From: Cylicocyclus nassatus | Lineage: Eukaryota; Nematoda; Chromadorea; Rhabditida; Strongylidae | Reading direction: 5' to 3' | NCBI GenBank assembly: GCA_958299035.1 | Contig: CATQJL010000316.1 | Coordinates: 92,030,443 to 92,094,442, forward strand | DNA length: 64,000 nucleotides | In this document: piece after piece, positions 1 through 11,157 of the stretch | How the letters are laid out: each line of letters begins with the position of its first letter | Numbering within the stretch: position 1 is the stretch's first letter | Notes under the pieces: generated by a model | What the model was told of the DNA's origin: nothing | Database searches by the model: none | The model's input: only the letters and a program-made list of their open reading frames with translations | Made by a program: the position numbers and the translations under genes

Positions 1-119
1 TTGAAGACGGTTCGAAACGCTTGTCTGGAAGCGCACATCCTCTTCTTCCAAAAGCTGAGAATAGCACAGAGAAATCAAGATGACAAAACCCTCAAAATAG
101 TTTTCATCACAGATTTCGT

Positions 120-613
120 CTAACAAGAGAAGGATACATGGTCGAGGTGGCCTTTCCATATGAAATTTACACTATTTTATAGAGCATGGAACGCTGATTC
201 CAAATCTGCTTTCGGTATCTGCAAAGCGCTTCTGCTAGGGAAGTTATGGGAATTTTTTGTGGTAAATATTCAATGATTAGGCTAAGATAAAAATAGGTGT
301 TAAGATCTTTCCGAAGTTTGAAAGGAGTAACGAATAACATGAGTTCATTAGATTGCAGGTGTGTGTTCCATAAAAAGCCCTGATAGTAATCGTGGCCTTA
401 TTTGAACTCAGTCTGAACTCACAGACTGAGATTCTGAATGATTTTGTTATAGCAACGCTTTCAAATTTTTGCATTAAAAAATTCCATAACTGTACTCCCA
501 GAAGGCTTTGCAGATAGGGAAAGCAGCTTTGAAATCAGCGTTTCATGCACTATAAAAATAATATACAGCTCATATGGAAAGGCCACTTCGACCAAGTATC
601 CTTCCCTTGTAAG
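120..613. mobile_element. Foldback element, family A (copy 1)
   Basis: The ends are long inverted repeats: CTAACAAGAGAAGGATAC at the left and, on the opposite strand, CTTACAAGGGAAGGATAC at the right. The arms continue through a shared GGTCGA(G/A)GTGGCCTTTCC segment and the family core around AATCAGCGTT. The interior has no credible protein. Seven other copies in this window share the termini and/or the core, which defines a non-autonomous family. No clear target-site duplication is seen here. The superfamily is not known from the sequence. Confidence 0.8.
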
Positions 614-2402
614 ACAATCATGCTAAGTTGGAAATCTTACTTATATCCTCGCTCTCATCGTGACTTCGATAAACGAAATGTTTTAGCCCAAATTTATGTT
701 GGAAATGCTGAAATAATAGTGACACAAGTTCTGTTACACTTCTTCTTCCTCTAGAAAACTCCAAAAACTTCAATGAATTCTAATATATGATAGTCTGAGT
801 AATGGACATAGGACTATCCATTGGCATCATTTCGACATTTATAAATATGGGTTACAATAAATATGAAGATAATTCTGTGGAGGCACTTCTACCTCCATTT
901 ATTCTTATTCTCTTCGAAGTCTTTCTCTCATTCTCATTTTTTATACTCTTAAGTTTCTTTACGGATTTCCGGAGATATTAGTACTAATACGAAAGAGTTT
1001 GGAAGTCTAGAATCTTCATTAAAGCAAGTTAAAATTTCACCAAAAACGAACTGAAAAAACTCGAAGATAAAAAAAAGATTTTTTATTTGTGACGTGTATG
1101 TATATATTCGAAAGCACAATCCTCCACATAATGTGAAGGTGAAAAAGAAATCTTTGAAAACTTTATAAAGATTTTTTCTTTAAGTGTAACAAAATTTATG
1201 TTACGACCTAATAAAATATTTAGATAAGAGTCTATGTAAGTGTTGCTGTATTTTTTACGTTTCTCCAAGCTCATCCCTTTTCGTCAACAAGATCATCCTT
1301 ACTGATGTTTCCTGCATAGCCGACTTCACAATTACATGCTTTATTCTGCGCAATTTCGAATCACAGATGATACCGTATCAACAAGTAGTGATGCATTACC
1401 CATATTAGAAATTTCGCTCATACTGAATATTCCACATACTAAACTTCGGCAAGACCTTTTGTTAGAAAAAAAATGTTATTGATTCGTCTTATCCCTGTAG
1501 ATCAATGATCCTCCAAACTTCACCGCATCACACATCGTCCTTGTCAAATCACATGCTTTTTGCTCTTCTACAGTGGTAAATTTGATGGCCTGCAGAGCGT
1601 CGCAAAATCTGAAATTGATGGTCACACACACAATTATGTTTTTTTACTAGGTGTCTCTATTCACTGTAGTCAAATAACATCACTTTACCAACCGGATACC
1701 GTTAGATGAATGTTATTTCGACACCGTTCACATCTGACACCAAAACAGAATAACAGTGATTAGCGCGAGTTCAAAAATCGTTAATACAAGGGCAAAAATG
1801 AAAAATCTGCTAGTGCATGGCTCATATAGAATAAAGTTAGTAGCGTATGTAGAACAGACCTTATGCTGCATTTTCATTAGGTTCCAAGTTCAAGAAGTTG
1901 TGAATGTTAATTTAATTGCGGAAGACCTCGGCTTTTGGATACATGTACCATGGGGACGCAAATTCCAAAAAGCTGATTTTTCAAAGCGAATATACCTTTT
2001 AATCCTGCAAGAATGATACACACTGACAAGCTTTAGTTCGTTGGAAATTACAAAAACTTGTGCTGCATTCGTGTTTTTGATTTTACAAGGTATGTAGTTA
2101 TGAACCGTTGAAAAAAAAATGTTTTGGTCAAACTTCAAGTAGAATAAGAGAATATGAGAGCGTTCTAGCTTGTTCTTTTCTGCAGGTCTAGAAAATTTTC
2201 TAATAATATCCGAATGAGCAGGAATACATAAATGACTAGTAAACGACTCTGGCAATTTATATGAAAGCGTTCGAAGGTTTGGATTGCGCAATCATTCGAA
2301 AGAGATCAAAGAACATGAATGCATATTTGAATTTGTCTTGGTTTAGTTATCAAATCATATTATATGAGGACTCATAATCGCTGAGAAAACACTGCTGTGT
2401 AG
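614..2402. other. AT-rich stretch without a recognisable gene
   Basis: Short ORFs occur on both strands, but none shows a protein family, codon-like composition or consistent splice sites. No inverted-repeat element is clear here. I see nothing to annotate beyond possible decayed repeat sequence. Confidence 0.4.
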
Positions 2403-3710
2403 TAGGTCGTTCCGAAATTAGTGTCGCTTTCTCAAATGGACGCCACATTTGGTGGAACAAAAATTTCTGACAATGAGAGATCTTGAGAGCATTCCATGCC
2501 GCATTTCACCCTCTACTTAAAATGAGCTCTTGGAAAATCACCAAAAACACAACCCATAGTTGTCACCGTGGTCAATCTTCGCTATATAGGGTGCCTAGAA
2601 AAAATGAACACTCTTCATTCGTAAATAACTTTCTTGCTTTTATGTCTTTTGCTGAGCTTTAGTAACATTCTTTAGAGCGAGGTTCAACTCAGATTTACAG
2701 TATGGAGCGAATCATCAATCGCTCTTCATTATTGTTGGGTTACGGTGTAAACTTTCAGCATACAGCGCCACTGTGGAACAGGCCTTTTGATGTAAAAAAA
2801 ATTCCAAAAAACCCACATGTTTGCTAGCAAGGTTTTCAGGCGTGCCGAATTCACTAAATAACTTTTTAGCAGTTTTCGAGCTTTCTAATGATGTAATCAT
2901 ACTTCTGGCGAACATTAAAAAAAGTTTTCACTCTAAACCTGTAATAACTTATGAAAGAAGCATTACAGTAAAACGCAAGTTTCATATTTAGAATCAGTGA
3001 CATCTCAGTCCAGTGTAAGAGTTTTAGATTTGTTTGGTTTTCCATCAGGCAAAAATCGCTTTCAATCTCCTAAAATCCTTCTCAAAGTTACTACCGTAAT
3101 CTTACAGTAATGAAGAGCGACTGATGTTCGCTCCATACTATATTTAAGTTAGACTTCGCTCTACAGACGATACGGAGGAGACACTATGGATAGAGCGAAC
3201 CCCACAGGATATAAAACAATATTTCCCTTCATAGCTTAATGTAAATTTTTGAAAAAATTTTCATCAAAATCACCGAACTCTAATAGGTCTATCTCGGACA
3301 CAAACACGTCAAACGCCAATAACTCATCCAAGTTTGATACTTCCAGATGTGGATCATGCTTTAACACTAATTAAACAAAGCAAATGAGCGCTTACATACT
3401 CGAAAAATCGAATCTCAAATTTGCCGACCACAGCCGGGGGACTTTCAGAAACATAGATTTCATGATTGTAATACCTGCTTTGCGGGAATCAGTGCAAAAA
3501 TTTAGAAAAATTGCGAAATTTGACCATCTAAAAGAGCACGGGTCGCAGATTTGATTTTTCAAGAGCCTGTCATATACTATGGATTGAATTTAAAATCGTT
3601 AGAAAGAGATTGAAATGCTGCATCAAATGCTCTCAAGATCCCTCAGAAATCTTGGTTCCATGAAATGTGGCGTTCTCTTGAAAAGAACGGCATTACTTTC
3701 GGAACGATTA
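2403..3710. mobile_element. Mariner-end MITE, family C (copy 1), with nested family B foldback
   Basis: The left end TAGGTCGTTCCGAAATTAG and the right end (CTTTCGGAACGATTA) are inverted repeats. The arms extend inward through a shared segment about an ATGGAACCAAGATT-like motif. TA-flanked ends of this type are usual for Tc1/mariner derivatives. The middle (about 2584-3190) is a second foldback, family B, with TACAGTATGGAGCGAATCA facing its complement near 3130. There is no transposase ORF. Confidence 0.65.
2584..3190. mobile_element. Foldback family B (copy inside family C)
   Basis: The arms carry the family B signature: 'acagtatggagcgaatca' on the left at about 2699, and its complement near 3118-3140, each followed by a CTCTTCATTA(T/C)TGT-like block. 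Full-length copies elsewhere in the window begin CAGGGTGTCC; here only a degenerate start (TAGGGTGCC near 2587) is visible. It is interpreted as an old insertion into the family C element. The end positions are approximate. Confidence 0.55.
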
Positions 3711-3714
3711 ATAC

Positions 3715-4909
3715 TAGGTTGTTCCAAAAGTTCTTTACGTTTTATCGAACTAGCAAAAACATATAAAATAAAGCTGGGCAAAAATTAGAAACACTATTCG
3801 GCGCATTTTCTCCTTCTCTTTCCAGAGGTGTTGTTTTTGGTTATTTTCTTTTGCGGCTATCAAAATAATTGCGGAATACAAACCACGGTTCTTACCATTA
3901 CCTTGCAGGATTATGGCATTTTTTTACAAATTTTTAATTTGAACTTTTGGTGGAGCCTTCAAGACAAGTGTTTAGAGCAAACAAAGTGCAAAGTAGAATT
4001 TGGGCATCTCTAGCTTGATTTCAGTATTTTTTGTGATGTCTAATATATAAGGAATCGTTAGCCCAATAAAAATTGCAAATAGGGGGAAACCGCGGCGGGT
4101 CCCGAAGTGAACGTTTTTCCAGGTAGCACCTTTAGATGGGCAGGGGAACGAACACCTCAGTTACCACCGCCTCCGCGGGCTGCTGGTCCTTTCGTCGTAC
4201 TGTTGTGCATCGTGTTAGGACCAGTAGTTCGCGGAGGCGATGCCTAATTGGGGTGTTCGTTCCTCCATTCCTTTTAGATTGACTCGTTCATTAGTTTTCC
4301 CAAAAATATTCACTTTTGCAAAGTCGTGTCATCAGAAAGCATGAAACACCGAAAATTTTTTGGAACTTGGAAGTCTTGAAATCGATTGTCATTTGACGTC
4401 AATTATGCAAAGCAAATGAACGGTCATTTCGATATAACGAATAAAATCTTCGGTACAGCCATTTTCGCGAAATTTACACTCATGATTATTTTATCGGCGA
4501 AGGTTCAGAAAATCGGTATCAAAGACATCTATCGGAAAGAGGAGAAAAAGCTGCATCGAATAAGAGCAGAGTTGATTGATATCAGAAAAATAATCCAAAT
4601 ATTTTGAAAAGCCGCTGGAGATGTAAAGAATTCCTGTTGTACATTTTTGCTTCGTTCATCCGTCTGTCATCAAAATTCTTCCAAAAGTACAAAGTGAAAA
4701 ATTTGAGAAAAAAACACACAAACCTGAGTATGGTAAAAAGTTCGAAGTTTCGCTGATTTTAGTAACGGCGGAGGAAAATAGCCCGAAAACATAAATGTAG
4801 AAAAGAGGGAAAGACCTGCATTTAATCATCTTTAAATTGTTTGCCCATCTTCATTCCATGTGTTTTCACGACAAGCAGGAAAAACGGAAAGAAGTTTCGG
4901 AACGACCTA
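3715..4909. mobile_element. Mariner-like element relic, about 1.2 kb
   Basis: The left end TAGGTTGTTCCAAAAGTTC matches the complement of the right end (GAAACTTC after TAGGTCGTTCC) in inverted orientation. The ~1.2 kb length is typical of Tc1/mariner elements. No transposase reading frame or DDD/E motif is readable. A small GC-rich palindrome (4141-4268) and the left arm of the perfect inverted duplication lie inside it, so this element is older than both. Confidence 0.45.
4141..4268. repeat. Short GC-rich palindromic element, family M (copy 1)
   Basis: About 130 bp folds back on itself: GGAACGAACACCTCA at the left pairs with GGGGTGTTCGTTCC at the right. Inside, 'ctgctggtcctttcg' is followed by a complementary 'aggaccagta'. 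The same unit recurs at 17674-17790 and 43984-44118 in unrelated surroundings, so it is a mobile family and not a local hairpin. Confidence 0.75.
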
Positions 4910-5360
4910 ATAATATTAGGTTGACGCCACGGAAAGCGCAAGATTCTCTTTCTATTGTACATACACTGCGAAGGTATCATCAAAGTTGGAGAAAGTAAAA
5001 GAAAGAAAGTAAACGGATTTTTAAGAAATTTGATGACAGACGGATGAACGAAGCAAAAATGTACAACAGGAATTCTTTACATCTCCAGCGGCTTTTCAAA
5101 ATATTTGGATTATTTTTCTGATATCAATCAACTCTGCTCTTATTCGATGCAGCTTTTTCTCCTCTTTCCGATAGATGTCTTTGATACCGATTTTCTGAAC
5201 CTTCGCCGATAAAATAATCATGAGTGTAAATTTCGCGAAAATGGCTGTACCGAAGATTTTATTCGTTATATCGAAATGACCGTTCATTTGCTTTGCATAA
5301 TTGACGTCAAATGACAATCGATTTCAAGACTTCCAAGTTCCAAAAAATTTTCGGTGTTTC
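4343..5360. repeat. Base-perfect inverted duplication (332-bp arms, 354-bp spacer)
   Basis: Positions 4343-4674 and 5029-5360 are exact reverse complements as far as I can align them. Each arm carries the same 73-codon ORF (4386-4607 plus, 5096-5317 minus; starts MSFDVNYAKQ, ends IRKIIQIF) under the non-ATG or alternative start used to call it. The neighbouring foldbacks have clearly diverged arms, so this identity stands out. It may be a very young foldback element, a recent inverted duplication that was gene-converted, or an assembly artefact. The peptide matches no family I recognise. Confidence 0.85.
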
Positions 5361-6429
5361 GGCAGTTATACGCTTTAACTAACCTTGGTGACCGGATCGG
5401 ACTTCTTTATGGATTCGACAGCATCGCTGAACCAAGCAAGAAGATCAAAGGTCTGAAAAAACAAGGAGTACAGAGATCAATAACTGACATCCGCCTTTGT
5501 TTGGTCTTTCTCATTCGTCTGCTTTTAGCTAATTACAGCTTTCGTTTCCAAGCCTTTTAACTCGGGGTACCCAGGTTCTACATGAGAAACAAAGTTCTTA
5601 CAGTGCATTCCTTGGTCTGTAGTAGAATGACGATGCAGGTGGCATAGAACACTCGCATGGCGGCAGCGATCACTGGGAGTGAGTCAATGTGCACACTGAA
5701 ACTCGCCTCTTGTTTGTCAAGGTTCGGGTTTTATTCACTATGTCATAGTCTACTCAATCCCTCAATTTGAGTGATTTATTTACTAATGTTATAATCTATA
5801 ACTGTTTACACATAATCAGTCTTGATTTCTTTATTATTGAGAAAAGCATGGCAATGATAACCGTTGTTATTGAAGACGCTGCACCCAAATTGAAAAGGTT
5901 GAGATTCTAAATTATACAATAGCGGGGCCTCCCAGTTAAGTGGTAAAAGGTGAACTCCAAGCGAGAAAATTGCTCTAGAAGATAATATACAACTAAATTT
6001 TGGTCCATAGGTCTACCACCGGAAGATATGGAAAGTTCATTTTACGTTTAAAAAAATGATTCAGTTCTCATATTATCTTATTCGTAACATACAACAACTG
6101 CTTTACTCACTACTCTACGCATTTGAGAGACCTATGGACTAAGATCTTAATTAGAAAAAATTATTTGGAAGAAATTCTCGTTAAATTTAGCCTATAAAGA
6201 GAAATTGATGGACTTTTTAGCGCTGCATGAAGCAAAATCATTGCTGAAATATTACAGGTTGACAAAAAGAGATACTCAGATCGTATTTGTGAAGGTTTCA
6301 CTCGTTCAAAGCATTGAAGAGCCCAACAGGTCAGATACTTTTGAACACAGTCATACGACCTAATCTTTTTCGCTGAGAGCAATTGTCTTGGTGGAGGATA
6401 TGCTGAGGAATACTTAGGATTTTGAAATT
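5361..6429. other. Intergenic stretch with one foldback fragment
   Basis: No credible gene. Positions about 5923-5990 resemble the left arm of the family N foldback (AATAGCGGGGCCTCCC, then GGTGAACTCCAAGCGAG), without a matching right arm nearby. The rest shows no assignable structure. Confidence 0.4.
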
Positions 6430-6439
6430 CTGTCTTAGA

Positions 6440-6720
6440 AAATATTTCGATCTTCGAGAGGGTATTCCCGGCAGACTTCTATGACTCTCGAAACCGTCTG
6501 AATGTGGTTCAGGCAACTGTATCCCTTGTGAAATCCTTGTTCTTCATTCAGTGTCCTAGATATGCGAGCGAGGATAATCTTTGTGAAAAGCTTGTACAGC
6601 ACACTCAGCAGGCATATTGGACGGTAGGTCCGCAGATCCTCCCGTTTGCCGTTCTTGAAGAGAGGGACGGTTCTTGATGTTCTCCACTGGTCGGAAATCT
6701 TCTCCTTCTGAAGGTTAAGA
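6440..6720 (-). pseudogene. RTE reverse-transcriptase fragment
   Basis: Minus-strand translation gives DQWRTSRTVPLFKNGKREDL followed by RTYRPICLLSVLYKLFTK, the conserved fingers region of RTE-class reverse transcriptases, then IILARISRTLNEEQ and VSRVIEVCREY. The catalytic FADD-type segment would lie further 3' and is not present before the similarity ends near 6430. Confidence 0.75.
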
Positions 6721-7689
6721 TGTCAAATGTGACGCTAGAACCTCGTGTAGACGGTGTCCTCGCAGAAGTTCGACGGAAAGGTGATCTGGTCCTGGAGCCG
6801 TGGACGTCTTCATGGTCTGAATCGCCGTGCGCACTTTAGCAGGTAGAATTCATGGTGGTACTTCTTCAGTGGGAACAAAGGGCAACTGCACGGGTGTTGA
6901 TGAGCGGAAGAGATTGATGTAAAAGTTTCGCGATAGATTTCATCTTATATAGGGAAGAAGTCAGAGTCCCATCTTTGTTTAATAGTGCGGCCAGTGAATA
7001 GTCACAGACGTCCCTTCGGCACTTCCTTAGACTTCGCCTTCCTTCGGCTGCTTCCAGTATCCTTTCTTGCTTTGCCTGTAGTTCCTGAGATCCTCCTGCA
7101 AAGCTACTGCAACTGGCGTTGGCTATCAGTCGCTCGGGATGGAATGCATTCGGATCCTGCCTCAAAAATCTTCCTCTGTCGAGCAATTCCTTGGTGGTCT
7201 TCGAAATGCGTTCCAAGTTCTTCTCAGAAGTCACTGAGGCGCACTCTCCGCAGGCTTGCAATCCTTTCAAAAGCCGGTCGTAGTCTTACGTTGGGATCTC
7301 CTCGATGGGCCAGTCACAACCTGATATGCGCTCTTCTAACCTGCTACCGTCATAAACGACTTCTTTGCTTCTTGCGGCGCTGTGGCAGACTTTCTTTTCC
7401 AGCTTTCGACTGAATCGTATCTTCGCTCGAAGGAGGCGGCGATCGGAGCCACTGCAGAAGGATGGAACTACTGAGACTTCAAACAAGCTCCACCTTCAGT
7501 TGGTGAGAATGTGATCGATCTCCGCATGAGTCGTTCCGTTGCGACTCCCAAGTCCAACGGCGATGTTCTTTCTTCATGAAGATGGATTTTCCATGAAAAA
7601 GTCGTGCAGCGGAGAGAAACCCAACGAGACGGCTGCCGTTTTCAATTCGAAGCCCATATCCAAACTTCTCGATCCTATATTCCTTTTTA

Positions 7690-8684
7690 GTGGCATCCCG
7701 ATCTCGCGTTGAAGTCGCCCACAACGAACTTGTAGAAGGACTTTTCGTTGACCTGTTCAACGTCTTTTCAGAAAGCATCTAATTCTGAATCGTCAGCTGC
7801 TGATGTCGGTGAATAGCAGTTGATGATGCTGATGGTCTTGTGACGTGGAGGTCTTACAAGGAAAGGAAGGTTGGTCGAAGTGGTCTTTTGAAATTAGGTG
7901 TATACTGCCTTGAAGAGCTTGGAACGCTGATTCCAAATCTACCTTTGCTATCTGCTGCGGGCTTCTGGGCGAGGAGTTTTGAAGGTTTTTGTGAGTAAAA
8001 ATCTGAATGCAAGAGTAGCCTAAAACCAGTCCTAACATTTTTTATTGGGTTTAATTGGTAGTCGGGTCACTCGGTGCAAATATTTTTGATTCAAACATAC
8101 CAATTCGCTGCTGCCTCATTTGAACATTGGGAAAAGGTTACGACTGATTTTACCCTATTTTTGCATTCAGATTTTTACTCACAAAAACGTTCATAACTCC
8201 TCGCCCAGAAGCCCGCAGCAGATAGCAAAGTAGATTTGGAATCAGCGTTCCAAGCTCTATAAGGCAGTATACACCTCATTTCAAAAGGCCACTTCGACCA
8301 ACCTTCCTCCCCTTGTTAGTTGGAGGATGGCTAGTCGGGGTGACAGGATCTCATGCGAATCGACAAGATGGACGATAGATGGGTGGACGACAAACCAACG
8401 CCTCCAACGTTTCGTGATGGAACCTTTTCACCCCGAATGATGAGGGTCTCATTACTCATCTGTCGCACGTCCTTGTTCCTGGACTTCGTTTCCTGCAGAG
8501 CGATAATGTGGTACTTGATGTGCTCTGCAGCGTCGAGAAGAGCGTGGAGGTCGGCGTCTGTGGAGACTGTCCTGGCGTTGTAGGTGCAAAGCATGAGGCA
8601 GTCTCCATGGCGTGTCGTTCGGGCAGACGTGTCGTTTTTGTCCGAAAGGCGCTCTGAATACCCTGACATCGTTCTAGCTACCAC
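7690..8684 (-). pseudogene. RTE endonuclease domain, broken
   Basis: The frame at 8684-8331 runs from MVARTMSGYSERLSDKNDTS into the endonuclease. Catalytic-type segments are visible: N in YNART, E in LQETK, and D/N in GDFNAR. A frameshift after GGVGL moves the rest to another frame, and the reading is cut at LAIL by a 469-bp foldback insertion before resuming at SIINCYSPTS. It cannot make an active nuclease as it stands. Confidence 0.75.
7852..8320. mobile_element. Foldback element, family A (copy 2), inserted in the RTE relic
   Basis: Termini TCTTACAAGG and, inverted, ACTAACAAGG. The element is flanked on both sides by TGGAGG (7846-7851 and 8321-8326), a 6-bp target-site duplication. The arms run about 180 bp each, with the core TTGGAATCAGCGTTCCAAG facing its partner. 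Removing it restores the RTE endonuclease neighbourhood (LAIL next to the segment leading to SIINCYSPTS), which confirms the boundaries. It has no coding capacity. Confidence 0.92.
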
Positions 8685-9045
8685 CCGGCGCCGTAGGCGG
8701 AAGCGAATGTGCAGGGTTTATTTCTCTTCCCTTTGCTGAACGAGTAATAAAAAATTTTTACCCTACAAGAGCAGGCTTACTACGCCAACTCTTGATTTCC
8801 ACGGGGCAATCGCTGACCCGGATGTGGAGCGGGGAGGTACCGCCTAGCGACCAGAGAAAGTTAGACGGCGGGAGATCTGGCCTGGCCGGCTCTTAGCTAG
8901 GCACCCGGCCGAAACCGGAAACGTCGAACTCCTTCACAACTTGGGAGGCCTTACCCTTACAGGAGTATGCACTCGGCTGTTCATCGCAGTCCGACACCCA
9001 GTGTCACCCCCACGCCACGATGAGCGGCCGACCATTGTAAAGGAT
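8685..9045 (-). other. Probable RTE 5' untranslated leader
   Basis: This 360-bp segment directly upstream (minus strand) of the RTE endonuclease frame is strikingly GC-rich against the AT-rich surroundings and has no ORF. Position and composition fit the 5' leader with internal promoter expected of an RTE element. The boundary near 9045 is inferred from the composition change. Confidence 0.5.
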
Positions 9046-9103
9046 TTTCATGTTTGCTAAAAAAATCTTGCTGTTCGCTCCTTAAGCAGTTGTGTAATAT
9101 CTA

Positions 9104-9307
9104 CTCCATGACGAAGGCGGTCACTCAGATAGGTTAAAAACAAACAGGGTTAACGCACATCCTGCGCGCGAGCGTGTCAATCATGGGGCACGCACACGGT
9201 CGGTCAGCGGTCATCCACGCGCACCATGGCTGACAATTGTCCGTACGCCACGTGCGCGTCAGCCTTGCATGTTTTCAACCTATTAGGCGACCGCCTTCGT
9301 CATGGAG
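9104..9307. mobile_element. Short foldback MITE, ~204 bp
   Basis: CTCCATGACGAAGGCGGTC at the left pairs exactly with its complement at the right (9289-9307). A second paired block (GATAGGTT / AACCTATTA) sits inside. The interior is rich in CpG and alternating GC. There is no ORF. No clear target duplication is seen. Confidence 0.8.
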
Positions 9308-10120
9308 CAGACATTAAAACCTTTTTCGGCTTTCTACCAGCCCTAATCTTCGAGAAACTCTAGAATTCTCGAGAACTAGTGCTTCGGAAAGCTGTAATTT
9401 ACGATTATACTTAGAGTTGTAGTATATAAGTAATTATGTGGAAACAGTTAGCTTCAGTTTTGTAAAAGTATGAAAATTTTCGTTTTCTCAATTTCTGGCC
9501 AAGGGAGAAATATAGAAATGGGACCTACGAGAACCAATGCGAATGTATATGGGTGATTGATTATTCAGTAGAACTTTTTCGAAGATATAGATTTTTCTGG
9601 AGCACGCAGACTTCTCAGAGTTTAGCTTCAAGCGGTGGATTCAACGGTGCGAACTTTTACCCTATCTTGTAGAGCTTGCTTTGTTCTATCGAAGGATTCC
9701 CTGAAGCCCTTTTGGAAAAAGAACTGTATGGCTTACGCGGCAAAAAGTCGAATTGTAGCAAGACCATGTAACAACCCAATAATTCATGTATAAGTTTTAG
9801 CAAAATTAAGAATCTTCATTGCTCACCGTACCTACCGCAAGCTCACTAAAGACGCCTCATCTACCTCTTTGAGCTGTACTAACTACCCTGCTGCAATTTC
9901 CAGTATAGCAGCGTTGAGAAACCGTATTCATATGATTAAATTTGCCGGAAGGGGAAAAAGTAGTCAGAAAAAATCAACCTTTCCAAGTCATAACATTTAA
10001 TACTCCTTGTTGATCCAGATTGTATCCGTCATTTTCAGATAGTGGATTGGGTGGTGCTGCCGAAAATTCATTTCTTGCTGCAAAGATACCGGTCGCGATT
10101 GGTAAGATTTTGTGCTGTGT

Positions 10121-10506
10121 AATAGCAAGGCCCCCTACCGAAGCGATAGCCCAAATCCCGCTGCAAAAGGTGAATACCAAAACGAGAAAAACGCTCCAGA
10201 AAGAAGAAGCTGCGAAAGCGGCACCACCCATCAACGTGGATGTTCCGAAAGTCATAACTCCAAAACTGCGCTTGGGTTATGTCGCAGATCTGTTAATCAT
10301 ACAAAAAATGACCTATGAAATGTTTGATTTTGCAATCATCATAGACTACTCACGCTAATGGGCGGTGCCTAGACAGCTAGTACATTCTGAAGGGATTTTC
10401 TCGTTTCTAAATTCATCTTTTGCAGAGGAACTTCAACAATTACTTAGTTAAGGGCTGCGCTACTTGCAGCAGGATAAAACTCTCCGACCTTTGAGTGGAC
10501 GGTGCC
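10121..10506. mobile_element. Foldback family N (copy 1)
   Basis: The right arm ends TTTGAGTGGACGGTGCC, and the left arm shows the family block 'aatagcaaggccccc' and 'gcaaaaggtgaat'. The centre carries the shared motif around GGCGGTGCC / ACCACCCATCAACGTGG. A minus-strand ORF over 9974-10255 looks membrane-like, but it is the antisense of the left arm and I do not call it a gene. Confidence 0.6.
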
Positions 10507-11157
10507 TTTGAGTGTTTTCTTCCCATAGATCACCTCAACGCCAAAACAAGTCGAAGTAAGTTACGTAAAATACGCCTAATGTAGGATCTACAAGATTTTG
10601 CTAAAGAACGATATAAAATTTGGATAATGGCTCTATGTCAGAAATGTTAGCAGGGTTAGGCACTACCCCAAAAGGTCAGGATGTCTAATTTTTGTAGCCT
10701 TGCGTCTGATCCACTCAACTACTTTTAGTCCTCCATTTTTGACGTGATAGTTTGACTCAAAATTCTTGCCATTCTGATGTAAGAAATGGGATGCTAGACT
10801 TTTACTTGATAAAATCATGTCTTGAAAAGCTACATCTGAAATTCACCGTCAAGTTACCGCTATGCTGCATAGTCGTGTGTAAGCGCAGAGAATTATGCTC
10901 CATGGTGCCTAATTCTCTCCGAAATGCTAGCTGGACAAGCTTGGCAAGAATAAACATTTCAGTGGAGACCAGTGAGCACTAGAGTGGCAATTGTGCCCCT
11001 GGGAAAAGAAAAACATTATGATTCTACGTTTTTCCTTCTGAGCCCAGCTACACTGTTCATCTAACCCGCTTCTATTTAAGATCAGAGTGTTTTTGTTGCT
11101 ATTCTAGGTCTCATAATGAAGAAGAGAGGGAAGTTCTGAAACTTAGCTCCTATTATA

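Larger units (their letters stand above)
6430..9045 (-). mobile_element. RTE-type non-LTR retrotransposon relic, 3'-truncated and interrupted
   Basis: On the minus strand the order is a GC-rich leader (about 9045-8685), apurinic endonuclease, linker and reverse transcriptase. The endonuclease shows CTYNARTV and IALQETKSRNKDVRQM (within 8684-8331), then HEILSPRLAIL just before the foldback insertion. It resumes after it with SIINCYSPTS and FYKFVVGDFNAR (about 7830-7690). Reverse-transcriptase remnants RTYRPICLLSVLYKLFTK and IILARISRTLNEEQ (about 6640-6540) and VSRVIEVCREY follow. Many frameshifts and stops break the frame, and the 3' third is absent. Intact elements encode a single ~1000-residue protein used for target-primed reverse transcription. 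The match to hookworm-type RTE elements is from memory of the family. Confidence 0.85.

Noticed and set aside
6866..7413. Overlapping ORFs of 130-140 codons on both strands
   Set aside because: They fall in the linker between endonuclease and reverse transcriptase of the RTE relic and are frame-shifted fragments or antisense of it.
9974..10255. Membrane-like minus-strand ORF (MTFGTSTLMGGAAFAASSFW...)
   Set aside because: It is the antisense of the left arm of a family N foldback, whose relatives at 17578 and 37551 do not keep the frame.
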